64,000 bases of DNA from Streptomyces sp. RFCAC02 (GTDB lineage Bacteria; Actinomycetota; Actinomycetes; Streptomycetales; Streptomycetaceae). The stretch covers positions 682,001-746,000 of the forward strand of contig NZ_SAUH01000001.1 of NCBI RefSeq assembly GCF_004193175.1. Direction: 5' to 3'. The notes under the pieces are model-generated. The model was not told where the DNA came from. It searched no databases and saw nothing but the letters and a program-made list of their open reading frames with translations. The position numbers were made by a program, and so were the translations under genes. Shown piece by piece: positions 1 to 9,880 of the stretch (positions within the stretch are counted from its first letter, which is position 1; every line of letters begins with the position of its first letter).

Positions 1-97
1 CGCTCCGGTACGCGGACGGCGCATGGCGTACGGCACACGCAGACGACCGTGAACGACAGCACGTCGGAGGGACGGACGGCGAAGGAGGCGGCCTCCC

Positions 98-861
98 ATG
101 GCGCGGACCATTCAGTCGCTCGAACGCGCGGCGGCGGTGCTCCGCCTGCTCGCGGGGGCGAGCGGCGGCTCGGCCTGTCCGACATCGCCTCGTCGATCGG
201 GCTCGCCAAGGGGACCACGCACGGCCTCCTGCGGACGCTCCAGCAGGAGGGGTTCGTCGAGCAGGACCCGGTGACGGGCAAGTACCAGCTCGGCGCCGAG
301 CTGCTGCGGCTCGGGAACAGCTACCTCGACGTGCACGAGCTGCGGGCGCGGGCGCTGGTGTGGACCGACGACCTGGCCCGCTCCAGCGGCGAGAGCGCGT
401 ACCTCGGCGTGCTGCACCAGACGGGGGTGCTGATCGTCCACCACGTCTTCCGGCCGGACGACAGCCGGCAGGTGCTCGAGGTCGGGGCGATGCACCCGCT
501 GCACAGCACGGCGCTCGGCAAGGTGCTCGCCGCGTACGACCCGGTGGCGCACAACGTCGCCACGGAGACGGGGCTCGCCGGGATCACCGACGCGACGCTG
601 ACCGACCCGGGCGACTTCGAGCGGTGCCTCGACGCGGTCAGGTCACGCGGATGGGCGAGCGATGTGGGGGAAACCTGGGAGGGGGTCGCCTCGATCGCCG
701 CGCCGATCCTGGACCGCCGCCGGATGCCGGTCGGCGCCGTGGGAATCACCGGGGCGGTGGAGCGGGTGCTGTCCGGCGACGAGCCCCGCTCGCGGCTCGT
801 GGCGGCCGTGCGGGACTGCGCGCGGGCGGTGTCCCGCGACCTCGGCTCCGGGCGCTTCTAG
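98..861 (+). CDS. gylR: IclR-family regulator of glycerol catabolism (GylR-like), apparent frameshift
   Basis: Transcriptional regulator with an N-terminal winged HTH and C-terminal IclR effector domain, placed directly upstream of glpF-glpK-glpD, the position of GylR in streptomycetes. ATG 98 has a strong Shine-Dalgarno, AAGGAGG at 82-88, and encodes MARTIQSLERAAAVLRLL, the usual start of this family. The rest of the protein (RLGLSDIASSIGLAKGTTHG onward to the stop at 861) is in a different frame. One extra G in the run of five at 154-158 would join the two frames. The open frame that begins at 49 therefore has an unrelated first ~35 residues. This is either a homopolymer sequencing error or a real inactivating mutation. 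The family and context are clear; functional status is open. Confidence 0.85.
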
Positions 862-910
862 GTCAAATCAGGAAAATAGGGACATCGGCGGTTCACCTGA
901 CGTCCGACTC

Positions 911-966
911 TTGACGTCGGGTGTTCCGGGGAGAAAACTGCCGTTCAATGGTCGACATTGTCGAAC
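911..966 (+). promoter_or_regulatory. Likely promoter/operator region of the glycerol operon
   Basis: A -35-like TTGACG lies at 911-916. Downstream, GTTC at 943-946 and GAAC at 963-966 frame an imperfect dyad with GTCGAC in its centre. It sits 55-80 bp before the glpF start, where an IclR-type repressor would act. The -10 is not convincing by eye. Assignment to GylR is inference from position. Confidence 0.35.
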
Positions 967-1020
967 GATGGACGGATGGCGACCAGGACCTCTCCTGGAC
1001 GAAGGACAAAGGAGTCGCGG

Positions 1021-1833
1021 GTGTCCAGTCTCCATATCTTCTTCGGCGAGCTCGTCGGAACCGCCGTCCTGATCCTGCTCGGCACCGGCGTCGTCGCCGG
1101 GGTGATCCTCAAGAAGTCGAAGGCCTTCGACGCCGGCTGGCTGGCGATCACCTTCGGCTGGGGCATCGGTGTCCTCGCCGGCGCGTACGTCTCGACGCAG
1201 CTCTCCGGAGCCCACCTCAACCCGGCCGTCACCCTCGGTATCGCCATCGACAGCGGCGAGTGGAACGACGTGCCCACCTACATCGCCGGCCAGATGGCCG
1301 GCGCGATCATCGGCGCGACCCTCATGTGGCTCGCGTACTACGGCCACTTCCAGGAGCACCTGCGGAGCCTGGAGGTCGAGAGCGGATCGCGCACGCCGGG
1401 GCCGAAGGCGTTCGACGAGGTCACCGAGACCGACGAGCGCCGCCCCGCCGCCCGTGACGAGCCCGGTCCCGTCCTCGGGATCTTCTCCACCGCGCCGGAG
1501 ATCCGCAACGCCGTGCAGAACCTCGTGACCGAGATCCTCGGTACGGCCGTCCTGCTCCTGCTCATCCTCAGCGTCGGGCTCAACGACGGCCTGACTCTCT
1601 CGGGCACCGGCAGCCTGATCGTCGCCCTCACCGTGGTCGGCATCGGCCTGTCCCTCGGCGGGCCGACCGGCTACGCCATCAACCCGGCCCGTGACCTCGG
1701 ACCGCGCATCGTCCACCAGCTCCTCCCCCTGCCGAACAAGGGCAGCTCCGACTGGGGCTACGCGTGGATCCCCATCGTCGGCCCGCTCGCCGGAGCCGCG
1801 CTCGCCGCGGGCATCCACACCGCGCTGTTCTGA
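1021..1833 (+). CDS. glpF: Glycerol uptake facilitator (MIP family aquaglyceroporin)
   Basis: Membrane channel for facilitated glycerol diffusion, first gene of the glp/gyl operon. GTG 1021 is preferred because AAAGGAG at 1008-1014 is well spaced and the encoded start ([14 protein letters not shown]) begins directly at the first membrane helix; an upstream ATG at 958 would add 21 polar residues and lie in the operator region. The protein is 270 aa. Both MIP signature motifs are present: NPA at residues 67-69 (HLNPAVT) and NPA at 221-223 ([10 protein letters not shown]), with the Arg after the second as in glycerol-selective filters. A cytoplasmic, charged stretch at about 115-150 is longer than in E. 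coli GlpF. Confidence 0.93.
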   Translation: MSSLHIFFGELVGTAVLILLGTGVVAGVILKKSKAFDAGWLAITFGWGIGVLAGAYVSTQLSGAHLNPAVTLGIAIDSGEWNDVPTYIAGQMAGAIIGATLMWLAYYGHFQEHLRSLEVESGSRTPGPKAFDEVTETDERRPAARDEPGPVLGIFSTAPEIRNAVQNLVTEILGTAVLLLLILSVGLNDGLTLSGTGSLIVALTVVGIGLSLGGPTGYAINPARDLGPRIVHQLLPLPNKGSSDWGYAWIPIVGPLAGAALAAGIHTALF

Positions 1834-1887
1834 TCCAAGGACCACTCCCCCGGCCCGCCCGAGACCGTCTTCCACAGGAGCCGCCGT

Positions 1888-3432
1888 ATGTCGGACACAC
1901 AGGACCCCGCCCTGACGAACGAGCAGCGCGAGTACATCGCCGCCATCGACCAGGGCACCACGTCGAGCCGCTGCATCGTCTTCGACCACGACGGGCGCAT
2001 CGTGTCCGTCGACCAGAAGGAGCACGAGCAGATCTTCCCCAAGCCCGGCTGGGTCGAACACGACGCCGCCGAGATCTGGCGCAACGTCCAGGAGGTCGTC
2101 GCCGGCGCCCTGGCGAAGGCGAAGATCGGGAAGGAGCACGTCAAGGCGATCGGCATCACCAACCAGCGCGAGACGACGATGCTGTGGGACCGGACCACCG
2201 GTGAACCCGTCCACAACGCCATCGTCTGGCAGGACACCCGCACCGACGCCCTGTGCCGCGAACTCGGGCGCAACGTCGGCCAGGACCGGTTCCGCCGGCA
2301 GACGGGCCTTCCCCTGTCGTCCTACTTCGCCGGCCCCAAGATCCGCTGGCTGCTGGACAACGTGGACGGCCTGCAGGAGCGCGCCGAACGCGGCGAGCTG
2401 CTGTTCGGCACCATGGACTCCTGGGTCATCTGGAACCTCACCGGCGGCGTGAACGGCGGGGTCCACGTCACGGACGTCACGAACGCCTCCCGCACGCTCC
2501 TGATGAACCTGCGGACCCTCGAGTGGGACGAGAGCATCTGCGCCTCCATCGGGGTCCCGCTCTCCGTCCTGCCGGAGATCCGGTCCTCCGCCGAGGTGTA
2601 CGGGACCGCGAAGGGCGGCGCCCTGGACGGTGTGCCGGTCGCCTCCGCGCTGGGCGACCAGCAGGCGGCGCTGTTCGGGCAGACGTGCTTCTCGGTCGGC
2701 GAGGGCAAGTCCACCTACGGCACCGGAACGTTCCTGCTGATGAACACCGGCACCGAGGTGATCAACTCCTACGCCGGCCTGGTCACCACCGTCGGCTACC
2801 GGATCGGCGACCAGCCGCCCGTCTTCGCGCTGGAGGGCTCGATCGCCATCACGGGCGCGCTCGTCCAGTGGATGCGCGACCAGATGGGCCTGATCAACAG
2901 CGCCGCGGAGATCGAGACGCTCGCGTCCTCCGTCGAGGACAACGGCGGTGCCTACTTCGTGCCCGCGTTCTCCGGCCTCTTCGCGCCGTACTGGCGGTCC
3001 GACGCGCGCGGTGTCATCGCCGGCCTGACCCGGTACGTCACCAAGGCGCACATCGCGCGCGCCGTCCTGGAGGCCACCGCCTGGCAGACGCGCGAGATCG
3101 TCGACGCGATGAAGAAGGACTCGGGCATGGAGCTGACCACCCTCAAGGTGGACGGCGGCATGACCTCCAACAACCTGCTGATGCAGAACATCTCCGACTT
3201 CCTCGACGTGCCCGTCGTCCGGCCCATGGTGTCCGAGACGACCTGCCTGGGTGCCGCCTACGCCGCCGGCCTCGCGGTCGGCTTCTGGGAGAACGTCGAG
3301 GACCTGCGGCACAACTGGCGGCGCGCCGCCGAGTGGACGCCGCAGATGGACGCCGGGAGGCGTGACCGCGAGTACGCGTACTGGCTGAAGGCCGTACAGC
3401 GCACGATGGGCTGGCTGGACGAGGAGAGCTGA
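1888..3432 (+). CDS. glpK: Glycerol kinase
   Basis: ATP-dependent phosphorylation of glycerol to sn-glycerol 3-phosphate, trapping glycerol brought in by GlpF. The 514-aa FGGY-family kinase has the N-terminal phosphate-binding segment [10 protein letters not shown] (about 20-30), the [13 protein letters not shown] glycerol-kinase signature, and C-terminal [12 protein letters not shown] 1888 is preceded by AGGAG at 1876-1880. It lies 54 bp after glpF and only 4 bp before glpD, so all three are probably co-transcribed. Full length, no anomalies. Confidence 0.96.
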   Translation: MSDTQDPALTNEQREYIAAIDQGTTSSRCIVFDHDGRIVSVDQKEHEQIFPKPGWVEHDAAEIWRNVQEVVAGALAKAKIGKEHVKAIGITNQRETTMLWDRTTGEPVHNAIVWQDTRTDALCRELGRNVGQDRFRRQTGLPLSSYFAGPKIRWLLDNVDGLQERAERGELLFGTMDSWVIWNLTGGVNGGVHVTDVTNASRTLLMNLRTLEWDESICASIGVPLSVLPEIRSSAEVYGTAKGGALDGVPVASALGDQQAALFGQTCFSVGEGKSTYGTGTFLLMNTGTEVINSYAGLVTTVGYRIGDQPPVFALEGSIAITGALVQWMRDQMGLINSAAEIETLASSVEDNGGAYFVPAFSGLFAPYWRSDARGVIAGLTRYVTKAHIARAVLEATAWQTREIVDAMKKDSGMELTTLKVDGGMTSNNLLMQNISDFLDVPVVRPMVSETTCLGAAYAAGLAVGFWENVEDLRHNWRRAAEWTPQMDAGRRDREYAYWLKAVQRTMGWLDEES

Positions 3433-3436
3433 TCGA

Positions 3437-5068
3437 ATGAACAACCCGCACCCGGCCGCCGGGCCGGCCACCGCGACCACCACCGCCACGACCACCGCCG
3501 GCGCGTCCGCCGCGCGGGAGCGCGCCGACCGGCGCGCGCACACCAGGGAGCGCCTGTCCTCGGGGACCTGGGACCTCCTCGTCGTGGGCGGCGGCATCCT
3601 CGGCACGTCGGTCGCCTGGCACGCCGCGCAGTCCGGGCTGCGGGTGGCGATGGTGGACGCCGGCGACTTCGCCGGCGCCACCTCGTCCGCCTCGTCCAAG
3701 CTCGTCCACGGCGGCCTGCGCTACCTCCAGACGGGCGCCGTGCGCCTGGTCGCCGAGAACCACCACGAGCGCCGCGTCCTCGCCCGCGACGTGGCGCCGC
3801 ACCTCGTCAACCCGCTCACGTTCCACCTCCCCGTCTACCGGGGCGGCCCGCACGGCGCCGCCAAGCTCGGCGCCGGTGTCTTCGCGTACTCGGCCCTGTC
3901 CGCGTTCGGCGACGGCGTGGGCCGCGTCATCACGCCGCACGCCGCCGCGGCCGTCAACCCCGGACTGCGCACCGAGGGCCTGAAGGCCGTCGCGGTCTAC
4001 GGCGACCACCAGATGAACGACTCCCGCGTCGCCGTGATGACGGTGCGCGCCGCCGTCGAGTCCGGTGCCGCGGTGCTGAACCACGCCGAGGTCACCGGGC
4101 TGCGCTTCACGCGGGGCCGCGTCACCGGTGCCGACGTGCGCGACCGCCTGGACGGCGCCGAGTTCGGGATCGACGCCCGCCTCGTGCTGAACGCCACCGG
4201 TCCCTGGGTCGACCACCTGCGCCGTCTCGAGGACCCGGGCGCCGGGCCGAGCGTCCGGCTGTCCAAGGGCGCCCACGTCGTCCTGCGCCGCACCGTGCCG
4301 TGGCGCGCCGCCCTCGCGACACCGGTCGACACCTACCGTGTGACGTTCGCGCTGCCCTGGGAGGACCAGCTCCTGCTGGGCACGACCGACGAGGCATACG
4401 AGGGCGACCCGGCGGACGTCCGCGCGACCGACGCCGACATCCGCCAGATCCTGGACGAGGCGTCCCTGTCGGTGCGCGACGAGCACCTGGACCGTTCGCT
4501 CATCACCTACGCGTACGCCGGGCTGCGCGTCCTGCCCGGCGGCCCGGGCGGCGTCGAGTCGGCGCGGCGCGAGACCGTCGTCACCGAGGGGAAGGGCGGC
4601 ATGCTGTCGGTGGCCGGCGGCAAGTGGACGACGTACCGGCACATCGGCCGCACCGTCCTCGCGCAGCTCGCGCGGCGGCCCGGCAGCCCGGTCGCCGAGG
4701 AGATGGCGCCCGTCCGGGACCTCGTGCGGCACGTGCCGCTGCCGGGCGTCGCCAACCCGAACGCCGTCGCGCGCCGGCTGCTCGCCGACCGCCCCCCGGC
4801 CGGGATGGACGAGCACACGGCGCGTCACCTCGCCACCCACTACGGGTCGCTGGCCTTCGACGTCGCGCGGCTCGTGCACGAGGACCCGGCGCTCGGCGCG
4901 CGCGTGCACCCGGACGGTCCGGACATCCTCGCGCAGGTGGTGTACGCGCGGGACCGCGAGTGGGCGGAGACGGTCGACGACGTGCTGCGCCGCCGCCTGA
5001 CCCTGACGGTGCGCGGCCTCGACACCGAGGAGGCGCGCTCGGCCGTGGCCGGGCTCCTCGGCGCCTGA
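3437..5068 (+). CDS. glpD: Aerobic glycerol-3-phosphate dehydrogenase (FAD)
   Basis: Oxidises sn-glycerol 3-phosphate to dihydroxyacetone phosphate, passing electrons to the respiratory quinone pool. The 543-aa protein has the FAD dinucleotide-binding motif GGGILG at 51-56, followed by the family sequence SSKLVHGGLRYLQTG, and a C-terminal DAO_C-like region. The first ~40 residues are a Thr/Ala-rich extension of low complexity, not seen in E. coli GlpD. Start ATG 3437 is 4 bp after glpK with a GAGGAG ribosome site inside the end of glpK, suggesting translational coupling. Confidence 0.95.
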   Translation: MNNPHPAAGPATATTTATTTAGASAARERADRRAHTRERLSSGTWDLLVVGGGILGTSVAWHAAQSGLRVAMVDAGDFAGATSSASSKLVHGGLRYLQTGAVRLVAENHHERRVLARDVAPHLVNPLTFHLPVYRGGPHGAAKLGAGVFAYSALSAFGDGVGRVITPHAAAAVNPGLRTEGLKAVAVYGDHQMNDSRVAVMTVRAAVESGAAVLNHAEVTGLRFTRGRVTGADVRDRLDGAEFGIDARLVLNATGPWVDHLRRLEDPGAGPSVRLSKGAHVVLRRTVPWRAALATPVDTYRVTFALPWEDQLLLGTTDEAYEGDPADVRATDADIRQILDEASLSVRDEHLDRSLITYAYAGLRVLPGGPGGVESARRETVVTEGKGGMLSVAGGKWTTYRHIGRTVLAQLARRPGSPVAEEMAPVRDLVRHVPLPGVANPNAVARRLLADRPPAGMDEHTARHLATHYGSLAFDVARLVHEDPALGARVHPDGPDILAQVVYARDREWAETVDDVLRRRLTLTVRGLDTEEARSAVAGLLGA

Positions 5069-5228
5069 CCGGCGGTGCCGCGCCCCCCGTGCGTACCGTG
5101 CGGTCCGGAACCCCAGGCGTACGAGGACTGCGGACCGGGAACGGTCACGCCGTAGGCTGGGGCCGCACGAAGACATCGTCAGCCGGGGTCGGGCGCCTGT
5201 TCCCGTCCCGGCCGGGAGGAGGCGCTGG

Positions 5229-6221
5229 GTGATCGAGCTCGAAGGGGTTCCCGAGCTGGTTGACCCGGTCATGGTGGCCGCGTTCGAAGGCTGGAACGAC
5301 GCGGGTGACGCCGCGTCGGCGGCCGTCGCCCACCTGGAGCGCGAGTGGAAGGGCGAGGTGTTCGCGGCGCTGGACGCGGAGGACTACTACGACTTCCAGG
5401 TCAACCGCCCGCACATCTGGCTGGACGGCGGCGTCCGGCGCATCACCTGGCCCACCACCCGCCTGTCCGTGGTGCGGATCGGCTCGGAGGACGGGCCGGT
5501 GAAGCGCCGCGACCTGGTACTGGTGCGCGGCATCGAGCCGAGCATGCGGTGGCGGTCGTTCTGCAACGAGATCCTCGGCTTCGCGCACGAGCTGGGCGTC
5601 GAGATGGTCGTCGTCCTCGGCGCGCTCCTCGGTGACACCCCGCACACACGTCCGGTTCCCGTCACCAGCGTCACGTCCGACGAGGACCTCGCCCGCACCC
5701 TGGACCTGGAGGAGTCGCGGTACGAGGGGCCGACCGGCATCGTCGGCATCCTCCAGGAGGCGTGCACGCACGCCGGCGTCCCCGCCGTGACGCTGTGGGC
5801 CGCCGTGCCGCACTACGTCGCCCAGCCGCCGAACCCGAAGGCGTCCCTCGCGCTGCTGCACTCCCTGGAGGACCTGCTCGGGCTCGGCATGCCGCTGGGC
5901 GACCTGCCGGAGGACGCCCGTGCCTGGCAGATCGGCGTCGACCAGCTCGCGGCCGAGGACAGCGAGGTCGCCGAGTACGTGAAGTCGCTGGAGGAGGCGC
6001 GGGACACCGCCGACCTCCCCGAGGCCAGCGGCGAGGCGATCGCGAAGGAGTTCGAGCGGTACCTGCGCCGGCGCGACGGGCAGCCGCCCGGCGGCGGCGA
6101 CCAGGGGTCCTCCTACCTGCGCGACCCGGGCAGCAGCCGCCGCGGGCGGCCCGGGCGGCGCCCCGGGGAGGGCGGCGCCGACGACGGACGGCCCGAGCCC
6201 GGCGGCGACGCGGAGGACTGA
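5229..6221 (+). CDS. PAC2 family protein (proteasome assembly chaperone-like fold)
   Basis: 330-aa protein with the actinobacterial PAC2 signature: MIELEGVPELVDPVMVAAFE at the N-terminus, GWNDAGDAA, then RPHIWLDGG and the DTPHTRPVPV segment. The fold is shared with eukaryotic proteasome assembly chaperone 2, but the role in actinobacteria is unsettled. GTG 5229 follows a GGGAGGAGG ribosome site. The last ~40 residues are Gly/Arg/Pro rich and probably disordered. It converges with mshC across a strong inverted repeat at 6243-6302. Confidence 0.85.
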   Translation: MIELEGVPELVDPVMVAAFEGWNDAGDAASAAVAHLEREWKGEVFAALDAEDYYDFQVNRPHIWLDGGVRRITWPTTRLSVVRIGSEDGPVKRRDLVLVRGIEPSMRWRSFCNEILGFAHELGVEMVVVLGALLGDTPHTRPVPVTSVTSDEDLARTLDLEESRYEGPTGIVGILQEACTHAGVPAVTLWAAVPHYVAQPPNPKASLALLHSLEDLLGLGMPLGDLPEDARAWQIGVDQLAAEDSEVAEYVKSLEEARDTADLPEASGEAIAKEFERYLRRRDGQPPGGGDQGSSYLRDPGSSRRGRPGRRPGEGGADDGRPEPGGDAED

Positions 6222-6242
6222 CCCCGCTCCCCTTCCGTACGC

Positions 6243-6302
6243 GGCCGGCGGCCCGTGCGCCCCTTCCGGATCGCTCCGGGGCGGGCGCGCGGGCCGCCGG
6301 CC
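6243..6302. terminator. Bidirectional terminator between PAC2 gene and mshC
   Basis: Perfect 12-bp inverted repeat GGCCGGCGGCCC (6243-6254) and GGGCCGCCGGCC (6291-6302), with further C/G complementarity inside the loop. It lies exactly in the gap between two convergent genes. No U-tract, as is common in high-GC actinomycetes. Confidence 0.6.
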
Positions 6303-6320
6303 GTGTGTGCCGGCCGTCCG

Positions 6321-7550
6321 TCAGACCGCGACACCGAGGAGCGCGTCCACGGCACGGCTGACGACGCCGGGCGCGCCCGTGTCGGTCCCGCCGCCCGCGT
6401 GCTGCCGCTCCGCCCACCGGTCCACCGCGGCCAGCGCCGCCGGGGCGCCCAGGTCGTCGGCGAGCGCGGCGCGGATCTCCGCCACCAGGTCGCCCGCGGG
6501 CGGGCCGTCCGGGCGGGAGACGGCGGCGCGCCAGCGGTCCAGGCGGGCGAGCGCGGCGTCGAGGACGGCGCCGGTCCACTCCCAGTCGGCGCGGTAGTGG
6601 TGTGCGAGCAGGGCGAGACGGATGGCCGCCGGGTCCGTGCCGGCCGCGCGGAGCCGCGAGACGAGCACGAGGTTGCCCTTCGACTTGGACATCTTCTCGC
6701 CCTCGTACCCCACCATCCCGGCGTGGACGTACGCCGCGGCGAACGGGTGCTCACCGGTGAGGACCTGCGCGTGCGACGCGCCCATCTCGTGGTGCGGGAA
6801 CGCGAGGTCGGACCCGCCGCCCTGCACGTCGAAGCCCATGCCGAGGTGGTCGAGCGCGATGGCCACGCACTCGATGTGCCAGCCGGGGCGGCCCGGACCG
6901 AGGGGACCGCCGTCCCACGACGGCTCGCCGGGGCGCGCCGCGCGCCACAGCAGCGGGTCGAGGGCGTTCTTCTTGCCGGGCCGGTCCGGGTCGCCGCCGC
7001 GCTCGGCCGACAGGGCGCGCATGGTCGGGGCGTCGTACCGCGACACGGAGCCGAAGTGGCGGTCGGCGTCCACGGAGAAGTAGATGTCGCCGTCCACGTC
7101 GTACGCGGCGCCCCCGGAGCGGAGCCGTTCGATGAGGGGGACGATCCGCGGTATGGACTCGACGGCGCCGACGTAGGCGCGGGGCGGGAGGACGCGCAGG
7201 GCCGTCATGTCCTCGCGGAACAGGGCCGTTTCGCGCTCGGCCAGGGCCGTCCAGTCCTCGCCCGTGGCGGCGGCCCGCTCCAGCAGCGGGTCGTCGACGT
7301 CGGTGACGTTCTGCACGTAGTGGACCTCGCGGCCGGTGTCAAGCCACAGCCGCTGCACGAGGTCGAAGGCGGTGTAGGTGGCCGCGTGGCCCATGTGGGT
7401 GGCGTCGTACGGGGTGATCCCGCAGACGTAGATCCGGGCCACGGGGCCGGGGGCGAGGGTCACCCGGCCGCCGGTCGCGGTGTCGTGGATCGACAGTTCA
7501 GGGCTCTGACCGGGCAGAACGGGGACGGTGGAGGCAGGCCAGGCATACAT
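6321..7550 (-). CDS. mshC: Cysteine:glucosaminyl-inositol ligase (mycothiol biosynthesis)
   Basis: Joins L-cysteine to 1D-myo-inositol 2-amino-2-deoxy-glucopyranoside using ATP, the penultimate step in mycothiol synthesis. The 409-aa protein has the cysteinyl-tRNA-synthetase-derived fold, with the HIGH-like motif HMGH at 52-55, [15 protein letters not shown] around it, and KMSKS at 286-290. It is shorter than CysRS and lacks the tRNA-binding C-terminal domain, which separates MshC from the true synthetase. It lies downstream (same strand) of the TIGR03843/DUF3090 genes with a 70-bp gap. Confidence 0.94.
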   Translation of the reverse strand: MYAWPASTVPVLPGQSPELSIHDTATGGRVTLAPGPVARIYVCGITPYDATHMGHAATYTAFDLVQRLWLDTGREVHYVQNVTDVDDPLLERAAATGEDWTALAERETALFREDMTALRVLPPRAYVGAVESIPRIVPLIERLRSGGAAYDVDGDIYFSVDADRHFGSVSRYDAPTMRALSAERGGDPDRPGKKNALDPLLWRAARPGEPSWDGGPLGPGRPGWHIECVAIALDHLGMGFDVQGGGSDLAFPHHEMGASHAQVLTGEHPFAAAYVHAGMVGYEGEKMSKSKGNLVLVSRLRAAGTDPAAIRLALLAHHYRADWEWTGAVLDAALARLDRWRAAVSRPDGPPAGDLVAEIRAALADDLGAPAALAAVDRWAERQHAGGGTDTGAPGVVSRAVDALLGVAV

Positions 7551-7620
7551 GTGAACGAGCCTAACCGGCGCACCGTCCGGCGCACGAGCGGGCGTCGGGC
7601 CGTCCCCCGGGGGGCGGCCC

Positions 7621-8538
7621 TCACACGAGGGGCCAGGGGATCGCGGGCCACTCGCCGCCGGGCTCGGGGTGGCGGCCGTCCCGCAGGAGGCCGGCCGTAC
7701 GGGCGCGGAGGGCGTCGAGCTCGGCGGGGGTGATCAGCCCGCCGAGGCGTGCGGCGAGGGGGCTTCCCTCGGCCAGCGCCGCGTCGAGGCCGCACAGGGC
7801 CTCGGTGACGGGCGCGGGCAGGGGCTCGCCTGCCCAGCCCCACAGCAGGGTGCGGAGCTTCTGATCGGTGTGGAACGTGACGCCGTGGTCGATGCCGTAC
7901 AGGCGGCCGTCGGGCTGGGGCAGGAGGTGCCCGCCCTTGCGGTCGCCGTTGTTGATCACGGCGTCGAGGGCGGCGACGCGGCGCAGGCGGGGGTCGTCGG
8001 CGTGGACCAGGAGGGCGGTGCGCTCCGCGTCGATCTGCGCGTACCCGACGGCCTTCCAGCCGGGCGCCGGGGTGTCCCCCGCCACGAGGGCGAGCAGGTC
8101 GGTGAGGTCGGGCTCAGCCGGCTCCCGCTCCGGCGCACCGTCCCCGCCGTCCGCGTCCTCCCCGTCGTCCGCGTCGGGCACGGGACCGACCCAGCGCTGG
8201 CACATGCCGGGGCCGAACGGCCCGTCCCGCAGCACGGTGACCGGCACGATGTCCCAGCCGAGGGCGCGGCACACCTCGTAGGCGGCGACCTCGCGCTGGG
8301 CGAGCGTCCCGTCGGGGAAGTCCCACAGGGGGCGCTCGCCGCTGACGGGCTTGTACACGCAGGGGACACGGACGCCGTCCAGCTCGGCGACGGCGTACAG
8401 GACGGCGTTGGACGCGTCGGTGACACGCCCGACGACGGTCAGCGCGCCGTCGGCCAGCACGGCCGCCCCGGCGTCCACCGGACGGGAGGAAGCGGCGTTC
8501 ACGCGCGGCTGCGGCGGTATCCGTTCTGGCGCGGACAT
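7621..8538 (-). CDS. SCO1664/TIGR03843 family protein (PI3/4-kinase-like fold)
   Basis: 305-aa protein starting [10 protein letters not shown] at 8538. It has the family's [19 protein letters not shown], the catalytic-loop-like [15 protein letters not shown] (NxDRK resembling kinase HxD..N loops) and [10 protein letters not shown]. Relatives are annotated as distant phosphatidylinositol 3/4-kinase-like proteins of unknown substrate. The start overlaps the 3' end of the DUF3090 gene by 40 bp, so the two are co-transcribed. An acidic low-complexity insert (Asp/Gly/Glu rich) sits near residues 115-135. Confidence 0.82.
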   Translation of the reverse strand: MSAPERIPPQPRVNAASSRPVDAGAAVLADGALTVVGRVTDASNAVLYAVAELDGVRVPCVYKPVSGERPLWDFPDGTLAQREVAAYEVCRALGWDIVPVTVLRDGPFGPGMCQRWVGPVPDADDGEDADGGDGAPEREPAEPDLTDLLALVAGDTPAPGWKAVGYAQIDAERTALLVHADDPRLRRVAALDAVINNGDRKGGHLLPQPDGRLYGIDHGVTFHTDQKLRTLLWGWAGEPLPAPVTEALCGLDAALAEGSPLAARLGGLITPAELDALRARTAGLLRDGRHPEPGGEWPAIPWPLV

Positions 8539-9092
8539 ACGTGTCCCTCCGGGTCGAGCGGCAGGCTGCACAGCGGGCACGGGGGCCGTCCCGCGTTCAC
8601 GACCTCCAGGGCGCGCTTGGCGAACGCGCGGGCCATCGTGCCGCTGAGACGGACCCGCAGCATCGGCGGACCGTTCTCGTCGTCCCGCAGCAGCCGCTCC
8701 TCGGCCTCGGCGAACTCCTCCTCGGACTCCGCCTCCAGCTCGACCAGCGCCTGCGCCTCGACGATCATGCGCTCGCCGTCGCTGTCCCAGGCGAGGGCCA
8801 TGGTGCCGACGCGGAACTCCTCCTCGACGGGCGTCTGCAGCGGGCCGGTGTCGGCCAGTTCGGCCGGGGCGACGGCGGGCACGGTGGTGTTGCCGCCGGA
8901 GCGGCGCACCACCTCGTCCAGCAGCTCGTCGATGCGTTCGGCGAGCGCCTCCACCTGTGCCTTCTCCAGGGCGACGCTGGTGGTGCGGCCGGCCGCCGTC
9001 GCCTGCAGGAAGAAGGTACGGCGGCCAGGCAGCCCGACCGTCCCGGCGACGAAGCGGTCGGGCGGGTCGTAGAGGAACACCTGACGGGACAC
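8499..9092 (-). CDS. DUF3090 family protein
   Basis: 197-aa protein beginning at GTG 9092 (VSRQVFLYDPPDRFVAGTVG), the conserved start of DUF3090/TIGR03847. The C-terminus has a small Cys cluster, [17 protein letters not shown], that may bind a metal. The central part is rich in Glu. Function unknown. It is sandwiched between the histidine phosphatase and the TIGR03843 gene; from memory these three families recur together in actinobacteria, which suggests one pathway. Confidence 0.85.
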   Translation of the reverse strand: MSRQVFLYDPPDRFVAGTVGLPGRRTFFLQATAAGRTTSVALEKAQVEALAERIDELLDEVVRRSGGNTTVPAVAPAELADTGPLQTPVEEEFRVGTMALAWDSDGERMIVEAQALVELEAESEEEFAEAEERLLRDDENGPPMLRVRLSGTMARAFAKRALEVVNAGRPPCPLCSLPLDPEGHVCPRQNGYRRSRA

Positions 9093-9157
9093 GCACTGCT
9101 CCGGGAATCGAGGTCGGGGGAACACTGGCACCCTACTGCGCTTCGCGATCACCGTGG

Positions 9158-9850
9158 TCAGGCGCCGCCCCCGACCGGGGTCTCGGTCGCCTCGGCCGCG
9201 TCCCGCCGCGCGGCCTCCGTACGCGGCACGAACTCGGCGAGGTCGCCCGTGTCGCCGAAGCGCAGCAGCAGGGGCGGCGTGCCATAGCGGATGGCGGTGA
9301 TGGACGCGGGGTGCGGGGCCAGGCGCTGGAACAGGTCGAGGGGCAGACCGAGGGCGTCGGCGGTGACCGCCTTGATGTTGTCGCCGTGGGTGCACATCAG
9401 CCAGACGGCGTCCGGGCCGTGCTCCGCGGCGACCCGGGCGTCCCAGTCGCGGGCGGCGTCGGCGACACGGGCCTGCATCGCGCGCATCGACTCGCCGCCG
9501 GGGAAGGTGACGGCGGACGGCTGGGTGCGGACGGTCGCCATCAGCGGCTCGTCGGCGAGGTCGGCCAGACTGCGGTTCGTCCACGCGCCGTAGTCGCACT
9601 CGGTGACGCGCTCGTCCGCGTGGACCGGCAGGCCGGGGCGCCGCTCGCGCAGCGGCGCGAGGGTCTCGGCGCAGCGCTGGAGCGGACTGTGCACGGCGAG
9701 GGCGAGCGGGATGCCGGCCAGCCGGTCCGGCAGCGCGGCGGCCTGGCTGCTGCCGTACGCGTCCAGGGCGACGCCCGGCGCGCGGCCGGCGAGGAGGCCG
9801 GCGGAGTTGGCGGTGGTACGGCCGTGGCGCAGGAGCAGCAGGGTGGGCAT
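9158..9850 (-). CDS. Histidine phosphatase family protein (MSMEG_4193 type)
   Basis: 230-aa phosphoglycerate-mutase-fold protein. The phosphohistidine motif LLRHGRT is at residues 6-12, with the second catalytic region CTHGDN near 152-157. Substrate unknown. It is encoded 66 bp upstream of the DUF3090 gene and likely belongs to the same transcript, which continues into TIGR03843. Start ATG 9850 gives MPTLLLLRHGRT, the normal family start. Confidence 0.85.
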   Translation of the reverse strand: MPTLLLLRHGRTTANSAGLLAGRAPGVALDAYGSSQAAALPDRLAGIPLALAVHSPLQRCAETLAPLRERRPGLPVHADERVTECDYGAWTNRSLADLADEPLMATVRTQPSAVTFPGGESMRAMQARVADAARDWDARVAAEHGPDAVWLMCTHGDNIKAVTADALGLPLDLFQRLAPHPASITAIRYGTPPLLLRFGDTGDLAEFVPRTEAARRDAAEATETPVGGGA

Positions 9851-9880
9851 GGCGTTCAGCGTAGGCGGTCGGCCGCCCGT

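Noticed and set aside
868..3699. 943-aa open frame antisense to the glycerol operon
   Set aside because: High-GC shadow frame opposite well-identified glpF/glpK; low-complexity translation.
5095..5145. CGGTCCG/CGGACCG inverted repeat after glpD
   Set aside because: Only 7 bp with a long loop; too weak to call a terminator.
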